The translations under genes were made by a program, and so were the position numbers. The notes under the pieces were generated by a model, which ran no database searches, was not told the DNA's origin, and saw nothing but the letters and a program-made list of their open reading frames with translations. From Paenibacillus sp. FSL H7-0326 (lineage in GTDB: Bacteria > Bacillota > Bacilli > Paenibacillales > Paenibacillaceae): 64,000 nt of DNA. The DNA lies in contig NZ_MPVN01000001.1 of assembly GCF_001955535.1 (NCBI RefSeq), positions 1,984,001 through 2,048,000 of the forward strand. The letters are read 5' to 3'. Below are positions 35,054-45,879 of this stretch, one piece after another. How positions within the stretch are numbered: the first letter of the stretch is position 1; every line of letters starts with the position of its first letter.

Positions 35054-36950
35054 CTCCCCCTGTCATGACCACTGTTGGCAAAGTAATGGTAACGATCGTA
35101 CCCACACCCTGTGTACTATGGAGCATCAGACCGTATTGTGCTCCAAAAAAAAGCTGAATCCGCTGATGCACATTCATCAGCCCAATCCCAGCAGATCGAT
35201 CCGATCGGCTGACCTCGTTCACTGCACTCGAAGCAGGAGCTTCTCCTGAATTCACCTTCTCGCAGCTTGAGCTGTGGAGCTGATTCCTTAGCAGCTTCAG
35301 CTCTTCCTCCGCCATGCCCGTTCCGTTATCCTGGATCCAGATTTGGCATTTGCCGCGGACTGCCTCTGCCCGGATGATAATCGTCTTATCCTTGGATCCG
35401 GTCACCTCGGCTTCCTCATACCAGCCATGCTTGACGCTGTTCTCCACAATGGGCTGAAGCGACATCTTCAGCACTTCGGCTTCCAGCATTACATTCGGTA
35501 CATCTACAATCAGCGTAATCGGTGTATCGAACCGGATATTCATGACTTCAATATAATTTCGGATATGCCTCAGCTCATCTCTCAGCTTCACATAATCCCC
35601 TGACCACTTAAAGTTATATCGCATCATCCCCCCAAGTGAGGTGAGCGAATCCGCAATTTCCCGCTGATCCTCCATCTCGGCCAGCATTCGGATATTCTCC
35701 AGCGTATTGTACAGAAAATGAGAGTCAATCTGATTATGGAGTGTTCTGAGCTCGGCTTCCTTGGACATCGCTTCTTTACGGACAGCCACAGCGACCAGCT
35801 CGTTAATCTTGTTCATCAGCTTATTGAAATGAAAAGCCAGCTCGCCAATCTCCCCGCCGCCCCGGATGACGACTCCTGTATACAGCTCGCCCCGGCGTGC
35901 CTTTTTCATCGCATCCGTAAGTCTGACGAGATTCTTCAGAATGAAGGAGTTCAGTACATAAGCAATAATTGTAAAGATCACAATAAACAAAATATTGATC
36001 CCGATCGTCGTGTTACGGATCTTGGATATTTGGGCCAGCACGTCCTCCATGGACAGCACATTCAGCAAATGGGCGTTCAATCCCTCTAGCGGGACGCTCA
36101 GAAAAATATAGGATTTGCCCGCCTCCTTGTACTCCATCTGCCAAGGTTCGCCATCAGACAACGCTTGGAATTTAGCCTGAATCGCCTGCTCCATCATGGG
36201 AGCATTGCTGAGCAGTGACTGTTTCGCGCGCGAGAAGATCTCTCCTTCCTCATCAACCAGAAACAGCTGGGACTGCTCATCCTGGACCGTAAAGGTTCGG
36301 GGTGAGAATTCCGAGAGCAGCATATCAACCTGAATAATGCCGGAATGCTCTCCACTAATGACACTGATCTCACGCAGCAAAGATACCTTCGGCTCCTGCT
36401 CTACCGTTCGTTTAATAAGATCTCGGTCGGTGTGCTGAAATGACCACATCTGCAGATCGCCAAGACCATACGTATCCTTGTACCAGATCTCGTCCTTAAT
36501 TCGTCGTTCATTGTAAATAATCGGCCATATTTCATAGGCATACGGATTGTCCGTGAACAGATGCAAATGCTCGATGTTCGGATTGTTGAACTGGATTCTT
36601 GTCAGATTTACAAAAGCGCTCATATTAAAATCGACCAGCTCTCCCAGAGGAGGCTCTGTCTTCCTCGTTAAATAATTCAGCACCTCTTTGTCTGAAACAG
36701 CAAGCTGCGCCGAACGCTCCATGGACTCAATCTGGTTCATGATATGCAGCTTCTCCATATCGAGAATATAGGCACTCTTGTCTACCGCATCCTTCATATA
36801 AGTCTCATTAATCGCACGAAAAGAAACGATGGATACGAGCAGGCTCGGCACCAGTATTATGGCAATATACGCTGCAATCAGACGACTCTGCAGGGATCGG
36901 TGCTCCCACCAGGAGACAAAGCCCTGCACCAGATTGCTTCCTCTTCTCAT
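35022..36950 (-). CDS. Sensor histidine kinase, YesM-like
   Basis: About 642 residues from MRRGSNLVQG. The longer frame to 37031 runs across a hairpin and I do not use it. TM1 ~25-45, a ~270-residue extracytoplasmic sensor, TM2 (IGINILFIVIFTIIAYVLN), HAMP, then the His-kinase/HATPase of the LytS/YesM class with phospho-accepting His in DSHFLYNTLENIR and ATP motifs DNGTGM and GIGLMNVHQR. Senses a sugar signal, perhaps via the nearby lipoprotein, and phosphorylates the YesN-like regulator encoded downstream. Confidence 0.92.
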   Translation of the reverse strand: MRRGSNLVQGFVSWWEHRSLQSRLIAAYIAIILVPSLLVSIVSFRAINETYMKDAVDKSAYILDMEKLHIMNQIESMERSAQLAVSDKEVLNYLTRKTEPPLGELVDFNMSAFVNLTRIQFNNPNIEHLHLFTDNPYAYEIWPIIYNERRIKDEIWYKDTYGLGDLQMWSFQHTDRDLIKRTVEQEPKVSLLREISVISGEHSGIIQVDMLLSEFSPRTFTVQDEQSQLFLVDEEGEIFSRAKQSLLSNAPMMEQAIQAKFQALSDGEPWQMEYKEAGKSYIFLSVPLEGLNAHLLNVLSMEDVLAQISKIRNTTIGINILFIVIFTIIAYVLNSFILKNLVRLTDAMKKARRGELYTGVVIRGGGEIGELAFHFNKLMNKINELVAVAVRKEAMSKEAELRTLHNQIDSHFLYNTLENIRMLAEMEDQREIADSLTSLGGMMRYNFKWSGDYVKLRDELRHIRNYIEVMNIRFDTPITLIVDVPNVMLEAEVLKMSLQPIVENSVKHGWYEEAEVTGSKDKTIIIRAEAVRGKCQIWIQDNGTGMAEEELKLLRNQLHSSSCEKVNSGEAPASSAVNEVSRSDRSAGIGLMNVHQRIQLFFGAQYGLMLHSTQGVGTIVTITLPTVVMTGGDEGEETHNRG

Positions 36951-36997
36951 CACAATAAATCCATCCCATTTCTGCTTGTATTTGCAGGTAAAAGCTC

Positions 36998-37019
36998 GAA
37001 AAACCCGCAGTCTGCGGGT
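36998..37019 (-). terminator. Weak terminator between lipoprotein and kinase genes
   Basis: ACCCGC / GCGGGT stem around AGACT, followed by TTTTT on the minus strand. It may lower kinase expression relative to the importer. Confidence 0.55.
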
Positions 37020-37070
37020 CATTCGAACCATCTCATTACATATTTATTCAGCTAGTCTGGACTTGTCAGC

Positions 37071-38738
37071 CTATTTCAAGAACTCAGCCAGCTTCGTAAC
37101 GTTCTCTTCGTATTTCTTCTGCTGGAAGGCCAGAACCTCGGCAAGTCCTTCCTTCTCGCGCTTCTCTTGATATTCCGTCCAGACGGAATCAAACTCCGCT
37201 TCGGATTCTGCCATCAGGAGCTTCGGCAGCGTCTTGCCCCACAGCTGAGCAAGCTTCGTATTAATAATCCCTTCCGGCGAGTTCCCTGTCGGATTGAGCA
37301 ATTCAAACTCGGAAGCGCTTACTGTTTTGCCCTTGGTCCAATCTTCCATTTGCTTGAACGGCTCAACGGACGGCGGAGTCCACTGTGCAGTAATATTCGT
37401 GTTCATCAGCATCCAGAAGGTAAATGAAGCACCGTACTCTTTGTCGAAGGCGGAACGATCCTTATTCAGCAGTTCTAAGGCTTCCGGCTTAAACTGATCC
37501 TTGCCGTCAATCGTATCGTAGGTGACACCTTTCTCACCTAGGTAGAGATCCTTGTTGCCTTCTTCACTGTTCAAGTAGCTCAGGAAGCGGATCGCACGTG
37601 CCTTATCCTTTACATTCTTGGAGATCAATGTCACCGTCCAGCCTGAAATTCCCGGTCCATCCAAGGTCGGTGTATCCAAGTTGGTGTTGGATGGTCCATC
37701 TACCGCGATGTATACAGAATTTGGATCGTTTGCATACAGCGTATTTTGCTGGGCAGCAAGGTCACTGCGCTGATAAATCATAGCAAAGTATCTTCCTTGA
37801 GCAATTTTCTCTTCCATCTGCGGACGTTTATCGATGAAGATATCCTTGGATAACAGCCCTTTTTCATTTGCCGTACGCAAGGTCTTAAGCCATCTCACAT
37901 ACTCAGGATCCGTTGCCCGGTCGTAGAGCTTGCCGTCCTTCTCCTTCGGAATCGCAAGGAGATTCTGAATATAACCTTCGAGAGAGTAGTTGCCGTTCTC
38001 TGTAAATTCATGCATACCGAGTGGAATGAGCGGCTGACCATTTACATCAGGGAACTTCTCTTTGGCCGCCTCAAGTGCGGCAAGGAAGCCTTCCGGAGTT
38101 CGCATATCCGGACTGCCGATCGCTTCATACATGTCTTTTCTCACGAGAAAGACCTGGTTAGATACATAAGTGTCACCATACTGCTCATAATCCTTCGGTG
38201 AGGAAGAAGCATTCGGATAAGCATATACTTTACCGTCCGGCTGTGTATACCAGGACAGCTTTGCTGCATCCGATGCAGTAAAGAAGTATGGATCATATTC
38301 TTCTGCGAGCTCATTCAGCGGAAGCACCAGCCCTCCGTCAATCATCTTCTGAACGGCATCGTCGCCTTTATCGAGCGTAATGAAATCCGGGAGTTTACCG
38401 GATGCTATTAAAGTATTCATTTTCTCGCTTTCATTTCCTGCTGGTACGATAAAATTAAGACTGACACCTGTTTTTTCTGTAATATATTTCGTGGTAGGAT
38501 CTACGCCCCACTGGTTTGGAAACCAGGAGAAATTCAAGTACCAATCAAATGTAATCGGTGAAGTATCCACCTTCCAACCCGGATCATCCTTCGTCAGCTG
38601 AACGGCTGGCGTCTCTGTGTCCGGTGTCTCTGTATCGGTCTCTTCTGCTCCTCCCGAGGAAGAACATGCCGTGGTAAAGATAAGTACGAGTGAAGCCAGT
38701 AACATCAGAACTCTTTTCATGCCCCATGTTTGGTTCAT
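37071..38738 (-). CDS. Extracellular solute-binding lipoprotein
   Basis: A 555-residue lipoprotein. Signal peptide with lipobox FTTACSSS (Cys ~25) and a Thr/Glu/Asp-rich linker, then a large LplA-like binding fold (TFDWYLNFSWFPNQWG, GKVYAYPNASSS, ARAIRFLSYLNSEEGN). Oligosaccharide binding is likely; the exact sugar is unknown. Third gene of an operon with two permeases, followed by kinase and regulator, a standard Paenibacillus import-and-sense unit. Confidence 0.9.
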   Translation of the reverse strand: MNQTWGMKRVLMLLASLVLIFTTACSSSGGAEETDTETPDTETPAVQLTKDDPGWKVDTSPITFDWYLNFSWFPNQWGVDPTTKYITEKTGVSLNFIVPAGNESEKMNTLIASGKLPDFITLDKGDDAVQKMIDGGLVLPLNELAEEYDPYFFTASDAAKLSWYTQPDGKVYAYPNASSSPKDYEQYGDTYVSNQVFLVRKDMYEAIGSPDMRTPEGFLAALEAAKEKFPDVNGQPLIPLGMHEFTENGNYSLEGYIQNLLAIPKEKDGKLYDRATDPEYVRWLKTLRTANEKGLLSKDIFIDKRPQMEEKIAQGRYFAMIYQRSDLAAQQNTLYANDPNSVYIAVDGPSNTNLDTPTLDGPGISGWTVTLISKNVKDKARAIRFLSYLNSEEGNKDLYLGEKGVTYDTIDGKDQFKPEALELLNKDRSAFDKEYGASFTFWMLMNTNITAQWTPPSVEPFKQMEDWTKGKTVSASEFELLNPTGNSPEGIINTKLAQLWGKTLPKLLMAESEAEFDSVWTEYQEKREKEGLAEVLAFQQKKYEENVTKLAEFLK

Positions 38739-38793
38739 GCATTTTACCCCTTTTCGGCTTATTTGTATACCGTTCCTATACTGTGCGTTACGC

Positions 38794-39684
38794 TTAACCC
38801 TTGATTGATCCGATCATCATCCCCTTTACGAAGTACTTTTGCAGAAATGGATATACGAACACAATCGGAAGCGTCGTGACGACCATGGTCGCCAGTTTAA
38901 TCGACTGTGAAGTCACCGTCTTGGTTGCTGCCGTTCCCTGCACAGCCGCCACCATCTGATTAGAGCTCGACTGGGCAACGACTCGGTACAGATAAGTCTG
39001 TATCGGCTGCAGATCGGTATTATTGATATAGATCATCCCGGTAAAATAATCATTCCACTGATAAACACCATGGAAGAGAGAAATCGTCGCAATGACAGGC
39101 AGGGATACCGGGAGCACAATTCTCAGGAAGATCGACCAGTCATTGGCACCATCAATACGTGCAGCTTCCTCCAGTCCTTCGGGAATTTCCCGGAAGAAGG
39201 TCATAAAGATAATGAGATCGAAGAAGCTGAACATCACAGGGATGATGTAGACGAGAAAATTGTCCAGCAAATGCAAATCCCGAATGAGCAGGAAGGTCGG
39301 AATGAGTCCTCCCCCGAAGAATAAAGTGACGGTTCCCATCAGAATGTACAGCTTGCCTCCGATCAAATCCTTGCGAGAGAAGGCGTAAGCCACCATGGCG
39401 GTAAAAAAGACGTGCACTGCGGTACCAACCACGGTCTTTGCAACGGTAATCCCCATTGCTGTCATAATGCCAGGGCTGTCAAACACCGCCTTGAAATTAT
39501 CGAGACTGAATTCACGAGGCCACCAGTAAATCCCGCCGCGCATGGCATCCGTTCCATCGTTGAAGGCATTTACAAGAACATACCAGATGGGATACATCGT
39601 CAGAAAACAAACAATCAGCATAATCAGGGTATTAATCGTATCAAAAGCGAACTCCCCTTTGGTTCTGCGATTAAGCGTCCACAA
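38794..39684 (-). CDS. ABC transporter permease, YtcP type
   Basis: A 296-residue permease with six membrane segments and EAA motif EAARIDGANDWSIFLRIVLP; ends QKYFVKGMMIGSIKG. The start is TTG (39684) behind AAGGAGGGG. Second gene of the operon beginning at 40685. Confidence 0.92.
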   Translation of the reverse strand: MWTLNRRTKGEFAFDTINTLIMLIVCFLTMYPIWYVLVNAFNDGTDAMRGGIYWWPREFSLDNFKAVFDSPGIMTAMGITVAKTVVGTAVHVFFTAMVAYAFSRKDLIGGKLYILMGTVTLFFGGGLIPTFLLIRDLHLLDNFLVYIIPVMFSFFDLIIFMTFFREIPEGLEEAARIDGANDWSIFLRIVLPVSLPVIATISLFHGVYQWNDYFTGMIYINNTDLQPIQTYLYRVVAQSSSNQMVAAVQGTAATKTVTSQSIKLATMVVTTLPIVFVYPFLQKYFVKGMMIGSIKG

Positions 39685-39707
39685 GGCTATAGACCCCTCC
39701 TTTCTCC

Positions 39708-40685
39708 TTAATAAAGGGATGTTCCGTTAATCTTCTTCGATACCTTGTTAGCAAGCAGCAGGAGAATAAGTGCGATGACCGATTTGATCAAGCCGACTGC
39801 CGTCGAATAGGAATAACGTCCGGACAAAATTCCGGTCTGGTACACATAGTAGTCGATGACATTACTTGCACTGTCGTTCAGGGAGTTGCGCAGTACGAGA
39901 ATCTGGTCAAAGTTAGAATTCAGCACACCGCTCACCGCGAGAATAAACAGAATGGTAATCGTCGATTTGATGGATGGCAGCGTAACGTACCACATCTTCT
40001 GGAATCGTCCAGCGCCATCTATCGTTGCTGCCTCATACATTTCAGGTGATACGCTGGATATAGCTGCCAGATAGATAATCGCAGACCACCCAAGCTCCTT
40101 CCATATATCAGAGGCAATAATGATCGACCAGAAATATTTGGGCTCGGCCAGATAGCTGATCGGCTCTTCAATGATATTCAGTGCCATCAAAATGTTATTG
40201 ATTATCCCGATATCCGACAGCCATGTCGCGAGGATCCCTCCAAGAACAACCCATGATAGAAAGTGAGGCAGGTAGGAGATCGTCTGCACCGTGCGTTTGA
40301 ATTTAATGCTTCTCAGCTCATTGAGGAACAAGGCGAACAGGATCGGAAGCGGAAAACCGATGATGAGCTTGAGCAAGCTCATCCCGAGCGTGTTTCGAAT
40401 CACATTGCCGAGACTATCATCATCCAGGAACTCTCTAAAGTGCTCCAGCCCTACCCAGGGCGCTTCAGATATGGAGCCGATAATGTCGTACTCCTTGAAT
40501 GCGATAATAATGCCGTACATCGGGATGTAGTTGAATATGAACATCCAGACTACACCAAGCAGAGCCATTGTCTGTATGTGCTTCTGTCTAAGAAATTTCT
40601 TCCCCAGCTGGAGTGCTGCTGAAGCTCGGGGAGCCTTGGCATTCTTAGCAGAAACGGATGGTGCTTGGCGAGGTTCCATGTCCAT
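39708..40685 (-). CDS. ABC transporter permease, YteP/LplB type
   Basis: A 325-residue permease with an Ala/Pro-rich cytoplasmic N-terminus (~35 residues), six membrane segments and EAA motif EAATIDGAGRFQKMWYVTLP. First gene of the operon permease-permease-lipoprotein-kinase-regulator. A palindromic operator lies 33 bp upstream. Confidence 0.92.
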   Translation of the reverse strand: MDMEPRQAPSVSAKNAKAPRASAALQLGKKFLRQKHIQTMALLGVVWMFIFNYIPMYGIIIAFKEYDIIGSISEAPWVGLEHFREFLDDDSLGNVIRNTLGMSLLKLIIGFPLPILFALFLNELRSIKFKRTVQTISYLPHFLSWVVLGGILATWLSDIGIINNILMALNIIEEPISYLAEPKYFWSIIIASDIWKELGWSAIIYLAAISSVSPEMYEAATIDGAGRFQKMWYVTLPSIKSTITILFILAVSGVLNSNFDQILVLRNSLNDSASNVIDYYVYQTGILSGRYSYSTAVGLIKSVIALILLLLANKVSKKINGTSLY

Positions 40686-40717
40686 AGAGGAGCCCCCTTC
40701 ATTTTGTAATATTCATG

Positions 40718-40731
40718 TGTAAGCACTTACA
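40718..40731. promoter_or_regulatory. LacI/cre-type operator before the LplB-like operon
   Basis: TGTAAGCACTTACA is an almost perfect 14-bp palindrome of the LacI/CcpA-operator type, with CA instead of the CG centre of a strict cre. It lies between the start of the LplB-like gene (minus) and the GNAT gene (plus), just downstream of a possible TTGAAT/TATCAA promoter for the minus operon. That position fits repression. Confidence 0.6.
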
Positions 40732-40867
40732 TTTGATAAATACATCATACTTTCAATTCAAGAGGTTGATAAGGTGTCAAATTTCGTTTTTGGTGCTCAT
40801 TTTTCGGGTTGATCATCGTCATGTACCATGTTATGTTTATTAGAAAAATTTTCTAGGAGGAGCTGCT

Positions 40868-41452
40868 ATGAGCAACACCAATTTCAATCCGATTCTGCTC
40901 AATTTCCCGGACAGTATAGATAGTGAAAGGCTGATCATTCGTGCACCGAGACCGGGTGACGGTACGCTAACGAACCAGGCCGTTAAAGAAAGCCTCGCCG
41001 AGCTGGCACCATGGATGCCTTGGGCCCAGACGGCCCCGACGATAGAGGAATCAGAGACACAGATCAGACAGTCCGCAATTCGCTTCGCAGAGCGCACGGA
41101 TCTGCAGCTCCTGCTGTTTAAGAGGGATACCGGCAGTCTCATCGGCAGCAGCGGACTGCACCGGATCAACTGGGAGACCCGGAAGTTCGAGATCGGCTAC
41201 TGGGTTCACAGCGCCTATGCCGGACAAGGCTATATCACGGAAGCGGTGCATGCCGTTACCCAGTTTGCAGTGAAGGAGTTCGGTGCGAACCGAATTGAGA
41301 TCCGCTGTGATGCCCGGAATACGAACAGCGCTAATGTAGCCAAACGCGCAGGGTTTGTACTGGAAGGGACACTTCGGGGAGACAGCATTGGGGTAGACGG
41401 CACAATTCGTGATACCTGTGTGTTCTCGAAGGTTCGGGGGCAAGAGTTTTAA
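40868..41452 (+). CDS. GNAT N-acetyltransferase, RimJ/RimL type
   Basis: A 194-residue acetyltransferase. Family motifs are clear: DSERLIIRAPRPGDG at the start, GSSGLHRINWETRKFEIGYW in the middle, the acetyl-CoA loop AYAGQGYITEAVHAV and the RIEIRCDARNTNSANVAKRAGF end. Such enzymes acetylate protein N-termini or small amines. Start behind CTAGGAGGAGCTGCT. Monocistronic with a perfect terminator. Confidence 0.93.
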   Translation: MSNTNFNPILLNFPDSIDSERLIIRAPRPGDGTLTNQAVKESLAELAPWMPWAQTAPTIEESETQIRQSAIRFAERTDLQLLLFKRDTGSLIGSSGLHRINWETRKFEIGYWVHSAYAGQGYITEAVHAVTQFAVKEFGANRIEIRCDARNTNSANVAKRAGFVLEGTLRGDSIGVDGTIRDTCVFSKVRGQEF

Positions 41453-41482
41453 CAAGGGTTCAAATCCTAAGAACCTTACAAT

Positions 41483-41521
41483 AAACAGGCCGGGTCACTT
41501 CACAGCGACCCGGCCTGTTTT
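41483..41521 (+). terminator. Terminator of the GNAT gene
   Basis: AACAGGCCGGGTC and GACCCGGCCTGTT form a perfect 13-bp stem followed by T4. Confidence 0.9.
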
Positions 41522-41563
41522 ACTGAAATTAGTCATCATCTAAATGCTAAAAAGAGAGGAGCG

Positions 41564-44500
41564 TCAGCTCCCCTCTGCATGCAGCAGGCTTCGAGCCTGG
41601 TTGTTCGAGGTTGGAATTTCAATAATTACACCTGTTCCTTTTCCTACTTCACTTTCAATGTGTATGGTTCCTTGGTGATTCTGGATAATCTTATAGCTGA
41701 CCATGAGACCCAGACCCGTTCCCTTATCCTTCGTTGAGTAGAACGGTTCTCCAATTCGAGCCAGCTTGGCTTCCGGTATACCTGCACCGTTATCCACGAA
41801 AGAGATTATGATATTGCCATTATCGTTCAACTTGACGGCAATATTAATTTTCCCGCCGCCCGGCATGGCTTCAATCGCATTTTTCAAGACATTAATGAAT
41901 ACCTGCTTCAGCTGATTCTCCACACACATGACTTTGAGATTCTGTTCATACATTACAGTGATCTCCACATTATTCATGATGGCCTGTGTCTCCAGCAGCA
42001 TGATGACATCCTGAATGATCGGTTCCAGCTCATGCTCTGTGAACTCTACGGCCTGAGGCTTCGCGAGCACAAGCAGCTCGCTTACAATCTGCTCAATCCG
42101 GTTGAGTTCGGTCAGCATAATTTCGATGTAGGCATTCCCATCCTCTTTTTTAGAGAGCAGCTTGGTGAAGCCTTTCAAGGCAGTCAGCGGATTACGGATT
42201 TCATGGGCAATGCCGGCTGCAAGCTGTCCTACCGCCGAGAGCATTTCCGTCTTGCGCAGCATCTCCTCCGCATTTTTGCGTTCGCTGATGTCCTCGGATA
42301 ACTTCACGAAGTGAATAATTTGGCCCTGCTTATCTGTAATCGGAATGATCTTGACCGATTCCCAGAATTCCTCTCCGTTCTTGCGGTAGCTTAAGATTTC
42401 CCCTTTCCACGTTTCACCGTCCAGAGAAGTCTTGAACACATCCTTCATTGAAAAATCACTATAGCTGTAGCAGCCTAGATCATGCCCCTTCGCTTCCTGC
42501 AAAGAGTACCCTGTCACTTCTGTGAACTTCGGATTCGCATATTCAATCTTACCTACGACATCGGTAATGATCGTCATGCTCGGACTCTGTTCAATGGCGT
42601 AAGAGAGCTTCGTCAGCTCTTCATTCACAGCCTTTAAATCTGTAATATTGACAAAAGTAAGCACGACACCGCTGGTGAAGTTATCCTCTGTCCGATAAGG
42701 CAATATTCTCATGCTGTACCAGGTGCCGTCTGTGCTTTGAATTTCCTTCTCCAGAGGCTCTAATGTCTTCAGCACATGCTGCGCATCATCCACAAGTCTC
42801 TCATATCGAAAGTGATGTGAAATATGCTGAATAGGACGTCCATAGTCCACATCCATCAGATTAATCTCCTTCGTAATTGCAGGCGTAAATCGCCGGATAC
42901 ACATTCGCTTGTCCAGGAAAATGGTACCGATTCGGGTGCTCCCCAGGAAATTATTCATATCATTGTTGACATCCGTAAGCTCTTGGATCTTGAATTGAAA
43001 CTCGGTATTCACCGTTACCAGCTCTTCATTAACCGATTGCAGCTCTTCGTTTGCACTCTGCAGCTCCTCATTTGCAGCCACCAGCTCTTCATTAGTAGCC
43101 TGCAGCTCCTCATTGGAAGTCTCGAGCTCCTCTACCGTCGCCTGCAGCGTTTCCTCGGATCGCTGCAGCTCCTGCTCCAGCTCAAAGATACGCATCTTCA
43201 GTGTATTATCAATATGCACAGGCTCCATGACGACATCTTCAGCCTGCTTTAAATGCTGCGGATCCTCAAACAGGAGCAGTACATATTTCTCGTATGCCTT
43301 GTTCTTTCGCGAAAAAGGACGGATATGCAGATCGATCAAACGGTCCCCCTGGTTCGTCTGGATACGGAGTGCAGGGTATACCACATTTTGCATTGAATCA
43401 CGCACCTTCTGAATTCCAGTGGATACGGTCACCGCGACATTCTGATCAATCATTTTGTACAGATTCCAGCTGGGTTTACCTTGAGACAGCACTAAATACT
43501 CATTTATGGCTCCAACCAAATGAATAACATCATTATGATGATTAACGACCATCCCGGGGGAGATATGCTCCTCTGCAAGCATGGTATACAGATCGCCAGA
43601 TCGTTTAACATGGACCTGTTCTCTTGGCTGAACCGCAGCTGCGGCTGTTCTTCGATAGGAATGCTGGCTGGAGCTTCTTTCTTCCATAGAGAAAGACTGA
43701 GCTTCGGATTCGGGATCAGAGGACATTTTACCACTCTTGTGACAGAAGATATTCCATCTCCGGTCAAAGGCATCGAATTGATTCGCAAATCTCCCCAATG
43801 TTTCACTCGGACCCAGGAAGAGAAAGCCCTCCGGATTAAGTGCGAAATGAAATAACGATAACACCTTCACTTGCATCTCCGGCTGCAAATAAATGAGCAT
43901 ATTCCGGCAAGTAACCATATCTAAATTACGGAAAGGCGGGTCTTTAATAATATTTTGAGGCGCAAAAATAATCATCTTTCGAATATCCTTGCTCACATGG
44001 AACATATCATCATCTTTGATAAAGAACCGCTCAACATCCTCTTCCGACAAATGATGAATGTTGCTCTCCGAGTATATCCCTTGACTCGCATACTCTATGG
44101 ATTCCTTGTCCAGATCAGTTGCAAAAATCTTTATATTATAATCATCGTCCAGCTGCTCCTCGTACTTCTTGAGAAGGATAGCCATAGAGTAAGCCTCTTC
44201 TCCAGTTGAACATCCAGCCACCCATACCCTGATTTCCTTAGAATAGCTCTTCTTCTCAAAGATACGGGGCAGCACCTGGTCATAAATAATTTGAAAGGCC
44301 TCTGCATCCCGGAAAAAGTTCGTAACGCCTATAAGCAGATCCTTTCTTAACGAAGTAAGCTCATCCCGATGCTCTTCAAGATAGGTCATGTACTCCTGAA
44401 TGGAGCTGACATTGTTCATCGTCATCCGGCGTTCAATCCGGCGCAGCACACTGTTTCGCTTGTAATATGTGAAGTCAATGCCGCTCTCTTCTTTTATTTT

Positions 44501-45199
44501 CTCAAAAATAAGTTGAATAAATTGCTCCGTACTCATTCTTTCCTGCTCTCCTACAAGCGGGTATACTCCAAATGTGCGTATATGCTGGAGAAGCTTCTCC
44601 GACATGTCCTTGGGATTTAATATATCATCGACCTTGCCGGTCATTTTGGCAGAGCTTGGCATGCCGTCAAATTTGGCTGACTGCCTGTCCTGGACGATGA
44701 CAAGACCACCTGCTTTTTTAATTTCTATGACGCCCTTGGAGCCGTCAGTTCCGGTCCCGGACAGAATAACACCAACAGCTCTGTTGCCGTATTCGGCAGC
44801 CAGAGAGACGAAGAAATCATCAATGGACAAATGAATAGCGGATTGCTTAACTGCGTCTGCCAGCTGCAATCTACCATTCCTGATGGTCATCGTCTTACGA
44901 GGAGGAATCAAGTAGACATGATTAGGCAGGATCTCCATTTCATGCTCTGCGACCCGTATGGGCATCGTCGTATACTTTGACAAAATCTCTGACATTAAGC
45001 TCTTGTAGTCCGGCGATAAATGCTGGACCACGACAAAGGACATGCCCGAATCCGGAAGCATATGATCAAAAAACACTTCTAATGCTTCAAGTCCGCCTGC
45101 AGAAGCACCAATGCCTACTACACATACCGGAGAGGAGGATTCCAATTGCTTGTGATCCCCCCCTTCATTCATCGAGATGTTCCAAGACTCTCGTTCCAT
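41564..45199 (-). CDS. CheB-CheR-PAS-histidine kinase hybrid
   Basis: A 1211-residue cytoplasmic multidomain protein. Order: CheB methylesterase (~25-215; active Ser33 in [12 protein letters not shown]), CheR methyltransferase (~230-490; SAM loop [12 protein letters not shown]), and a coiled coil of repeated ELQ-NEEL units (~655-745). PAS domains follow (~750-990), then HisKA with the phospho-accepting His in [11 protein letters not shown], and HATPase ([14 protein letters not shown]). No receiver domain precedes CheB. Such hybrids are thought to join chemotaxis-like modification with kinase output; the targets are unknown. A small unknown gene (45258) lies upstream on the same strand, and a B12-binding protein is divergently encoded. 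Confidence 0.92.
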   Translation of the reverse strand: MERESWNISMNEGGDHKQLESSSPVCVVGIGASAGGLEALEVFFDHMLPDSGMSFVVVQHLSPDYKSLMSEILSKYTTMPIRVAEHEMEILPNHVYLIPPRKTMTIRNGRLQLADAVKQSAIHLSIDDFFVSLAAEYGNRAVGVILSGTGTDGSKGVIEIKKAGGLVIVQDRQSAKFDGMPSSAKMTGKVDDILNPKDMSEKLLQHIRTFGVYPLVGEQERMSTEQFIQLIFEKIKEESGIDFTYYKRNSVLRRIERRMTMNNVSSIQEYMTYLEEHRDELTSLRKDLLIGVTNFFRDAEAFQIIYDQVLPRIFEKKSYSKEIRVWVAGCSTGEEAYSMAILLKKYEEQLDDDYNIKIFATDLDKESIEYASQGIYSESNIHHLSEEDVERFFIKDDDMFHVSKDIRKMIIFAPQNIIKDPPFRNLDMVTCRNMLIYLQPEMQVKVLSLFHFALNPEGFLFLGPSETLGRFANQFDAFDRRWNIFCHKSGKMSSDPESEAQSFSMEERSSSQHSYRRTAAAAVQPREQVHVKRSGDLYTMLAEEHISPGMVVNHHNDVIHLVGAINEYLVLSQGKPSWNLYKMIDQNVAVTVSTGIQKVRDSMQNVVYPALRIQTNQGDRLIDLHIRPFSRKNKAYEKYVLLLFEDPQHLKQAEDVVMEPVHIDNTLKMRIFELEQELQRSEETLQATVEELETSNEELQATNEELVAANEELQSANEELQSVNEELVTVNTEFQFKIQELTDVNNDMNNFLGSTRIGTIFLDKRMCIRRFTPAITKEINLMDVDYGRPIQHISHHFRYERLVDDAQHVLKTLEPLEKEIQSTDGTWYSMRILPYRTEDNFTSGVVLTFVNITDLKAVNEELTKLSYAIEQSPSMTIITDVVGKIEYANPKFTEVTGYSLQEAKGHDLGCYSYSDFSMKDVFKTSLDGETWKGEILSYRKNGEEFWESVKIIPITDKQGQIIHFVKLSEDISERKNAEEMLRKTEMLSAVGQLAAGIAHEIRNPLTALKGFTKLLSKKEDGNAYIEIMLTELNRIEQIVSELLVLAKPQAVEFTEHELEPIIQDVIMLLETQAIMNNVEITVMYEQNLKVMCVENQLKQVFINVLKNAIEAMPGGGKINIAVKLNDNGNIIISFVDNGAGIPEAKLARIGEPFYSTKDKGTGLGLMVSYKIIQNHQGTIHIESEVGKGTGVIIEIPTSNNQARSLLHAEGS

Positions 45200-45257
45200 G
45201 CGCTTACTCCCCTTCCATGTCCTTTCATAAGTTACGTTGTTTACGAACTGTTACGGA

Positions 45258-45629
45258 CTATTCAATACCGGGCTCAAGCTGGGCGATTGCTGCGATCAGA
45301 CAATAGCGATAGAAATCTAATGTAGGTTCGTCCAGATCTTCAAGCAAATAAAGAGACTCGGAGATATAACGAAAGTTATCTGTTAAGTGACGTGTTTGCA
45401 TCCCATGAATGACAAGTATCCCGTTTAGCCATACGGCATAATCAATAAATAAGTTAGGATTACGCAGTGCAGATGCGGTATGAAGATGCTTCATATGATG
45501 GAGATTATCTTCTCTGCATTTCATGATTCCCTGTTCCCCATATCTATCCGCCAGCTCAGGCGCATTTGCATAGATCTTTGAAATGACCTCAGCTACAAGA
45601 TGTTCATAGTAACGTGTTCCATCAGTCAT
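45258..45629 (-). CDS. Small protein of unknown function
   Basis: About 123 residues from the ATG at 45629 behind AAGGTGATG. Helical-looking, no membrane segment, with a His-rich stretch DNLHHMKHLHTAS and a WLNGILVIHGMQTRHL segment that could bind a metal or cofactor. I do not recognise the family. It precedes the CheB-CheR-kinase gene by 58 bp on the same strand and is divergent from the B12-binding protein gene, so it likely belongs to the same signalling unit. Confidence 0.75.
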   Translation of the reverse strand: MTDGTRYYEHLVAEVISKIYANAPELADRYGEQGIMKCREDNLHHMKHLHTASALRNPNLFIDYAVWLNGILVIHGMQTRHLTDNFRYISESLYLLEDLDEPTLDFYRYCLIAAIAQLEPGIE

Positions 45630-45879
45630 CAATCATCACCTTATTATTTGATTAAACCGGAAGAATTTGATGTAATTAATTAGAAGTGTCATTATTCTCA
45701 TATAAACGACGATATCTATCAGTATATCAGTGAGTCCCTCCATCATATAGGATATTTTTGAATATGGGTCAATTTCGACAAAAGCTTCTACCAGTCCCTT
45801 TCTTTCTCGCTAGTTCTTTCTATTCATTTATACTAAAATGAGTTACATTATACCCAATATCCGAAGAAGGTGTCATGTC

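Noticed and set aside
45633..45879. Possible B12 riboswitch in the divergent region near the B12-binding protein
   Set aside because: No B12-box-like conserved core or long structured leader is visible; the region is short and AT-rich.
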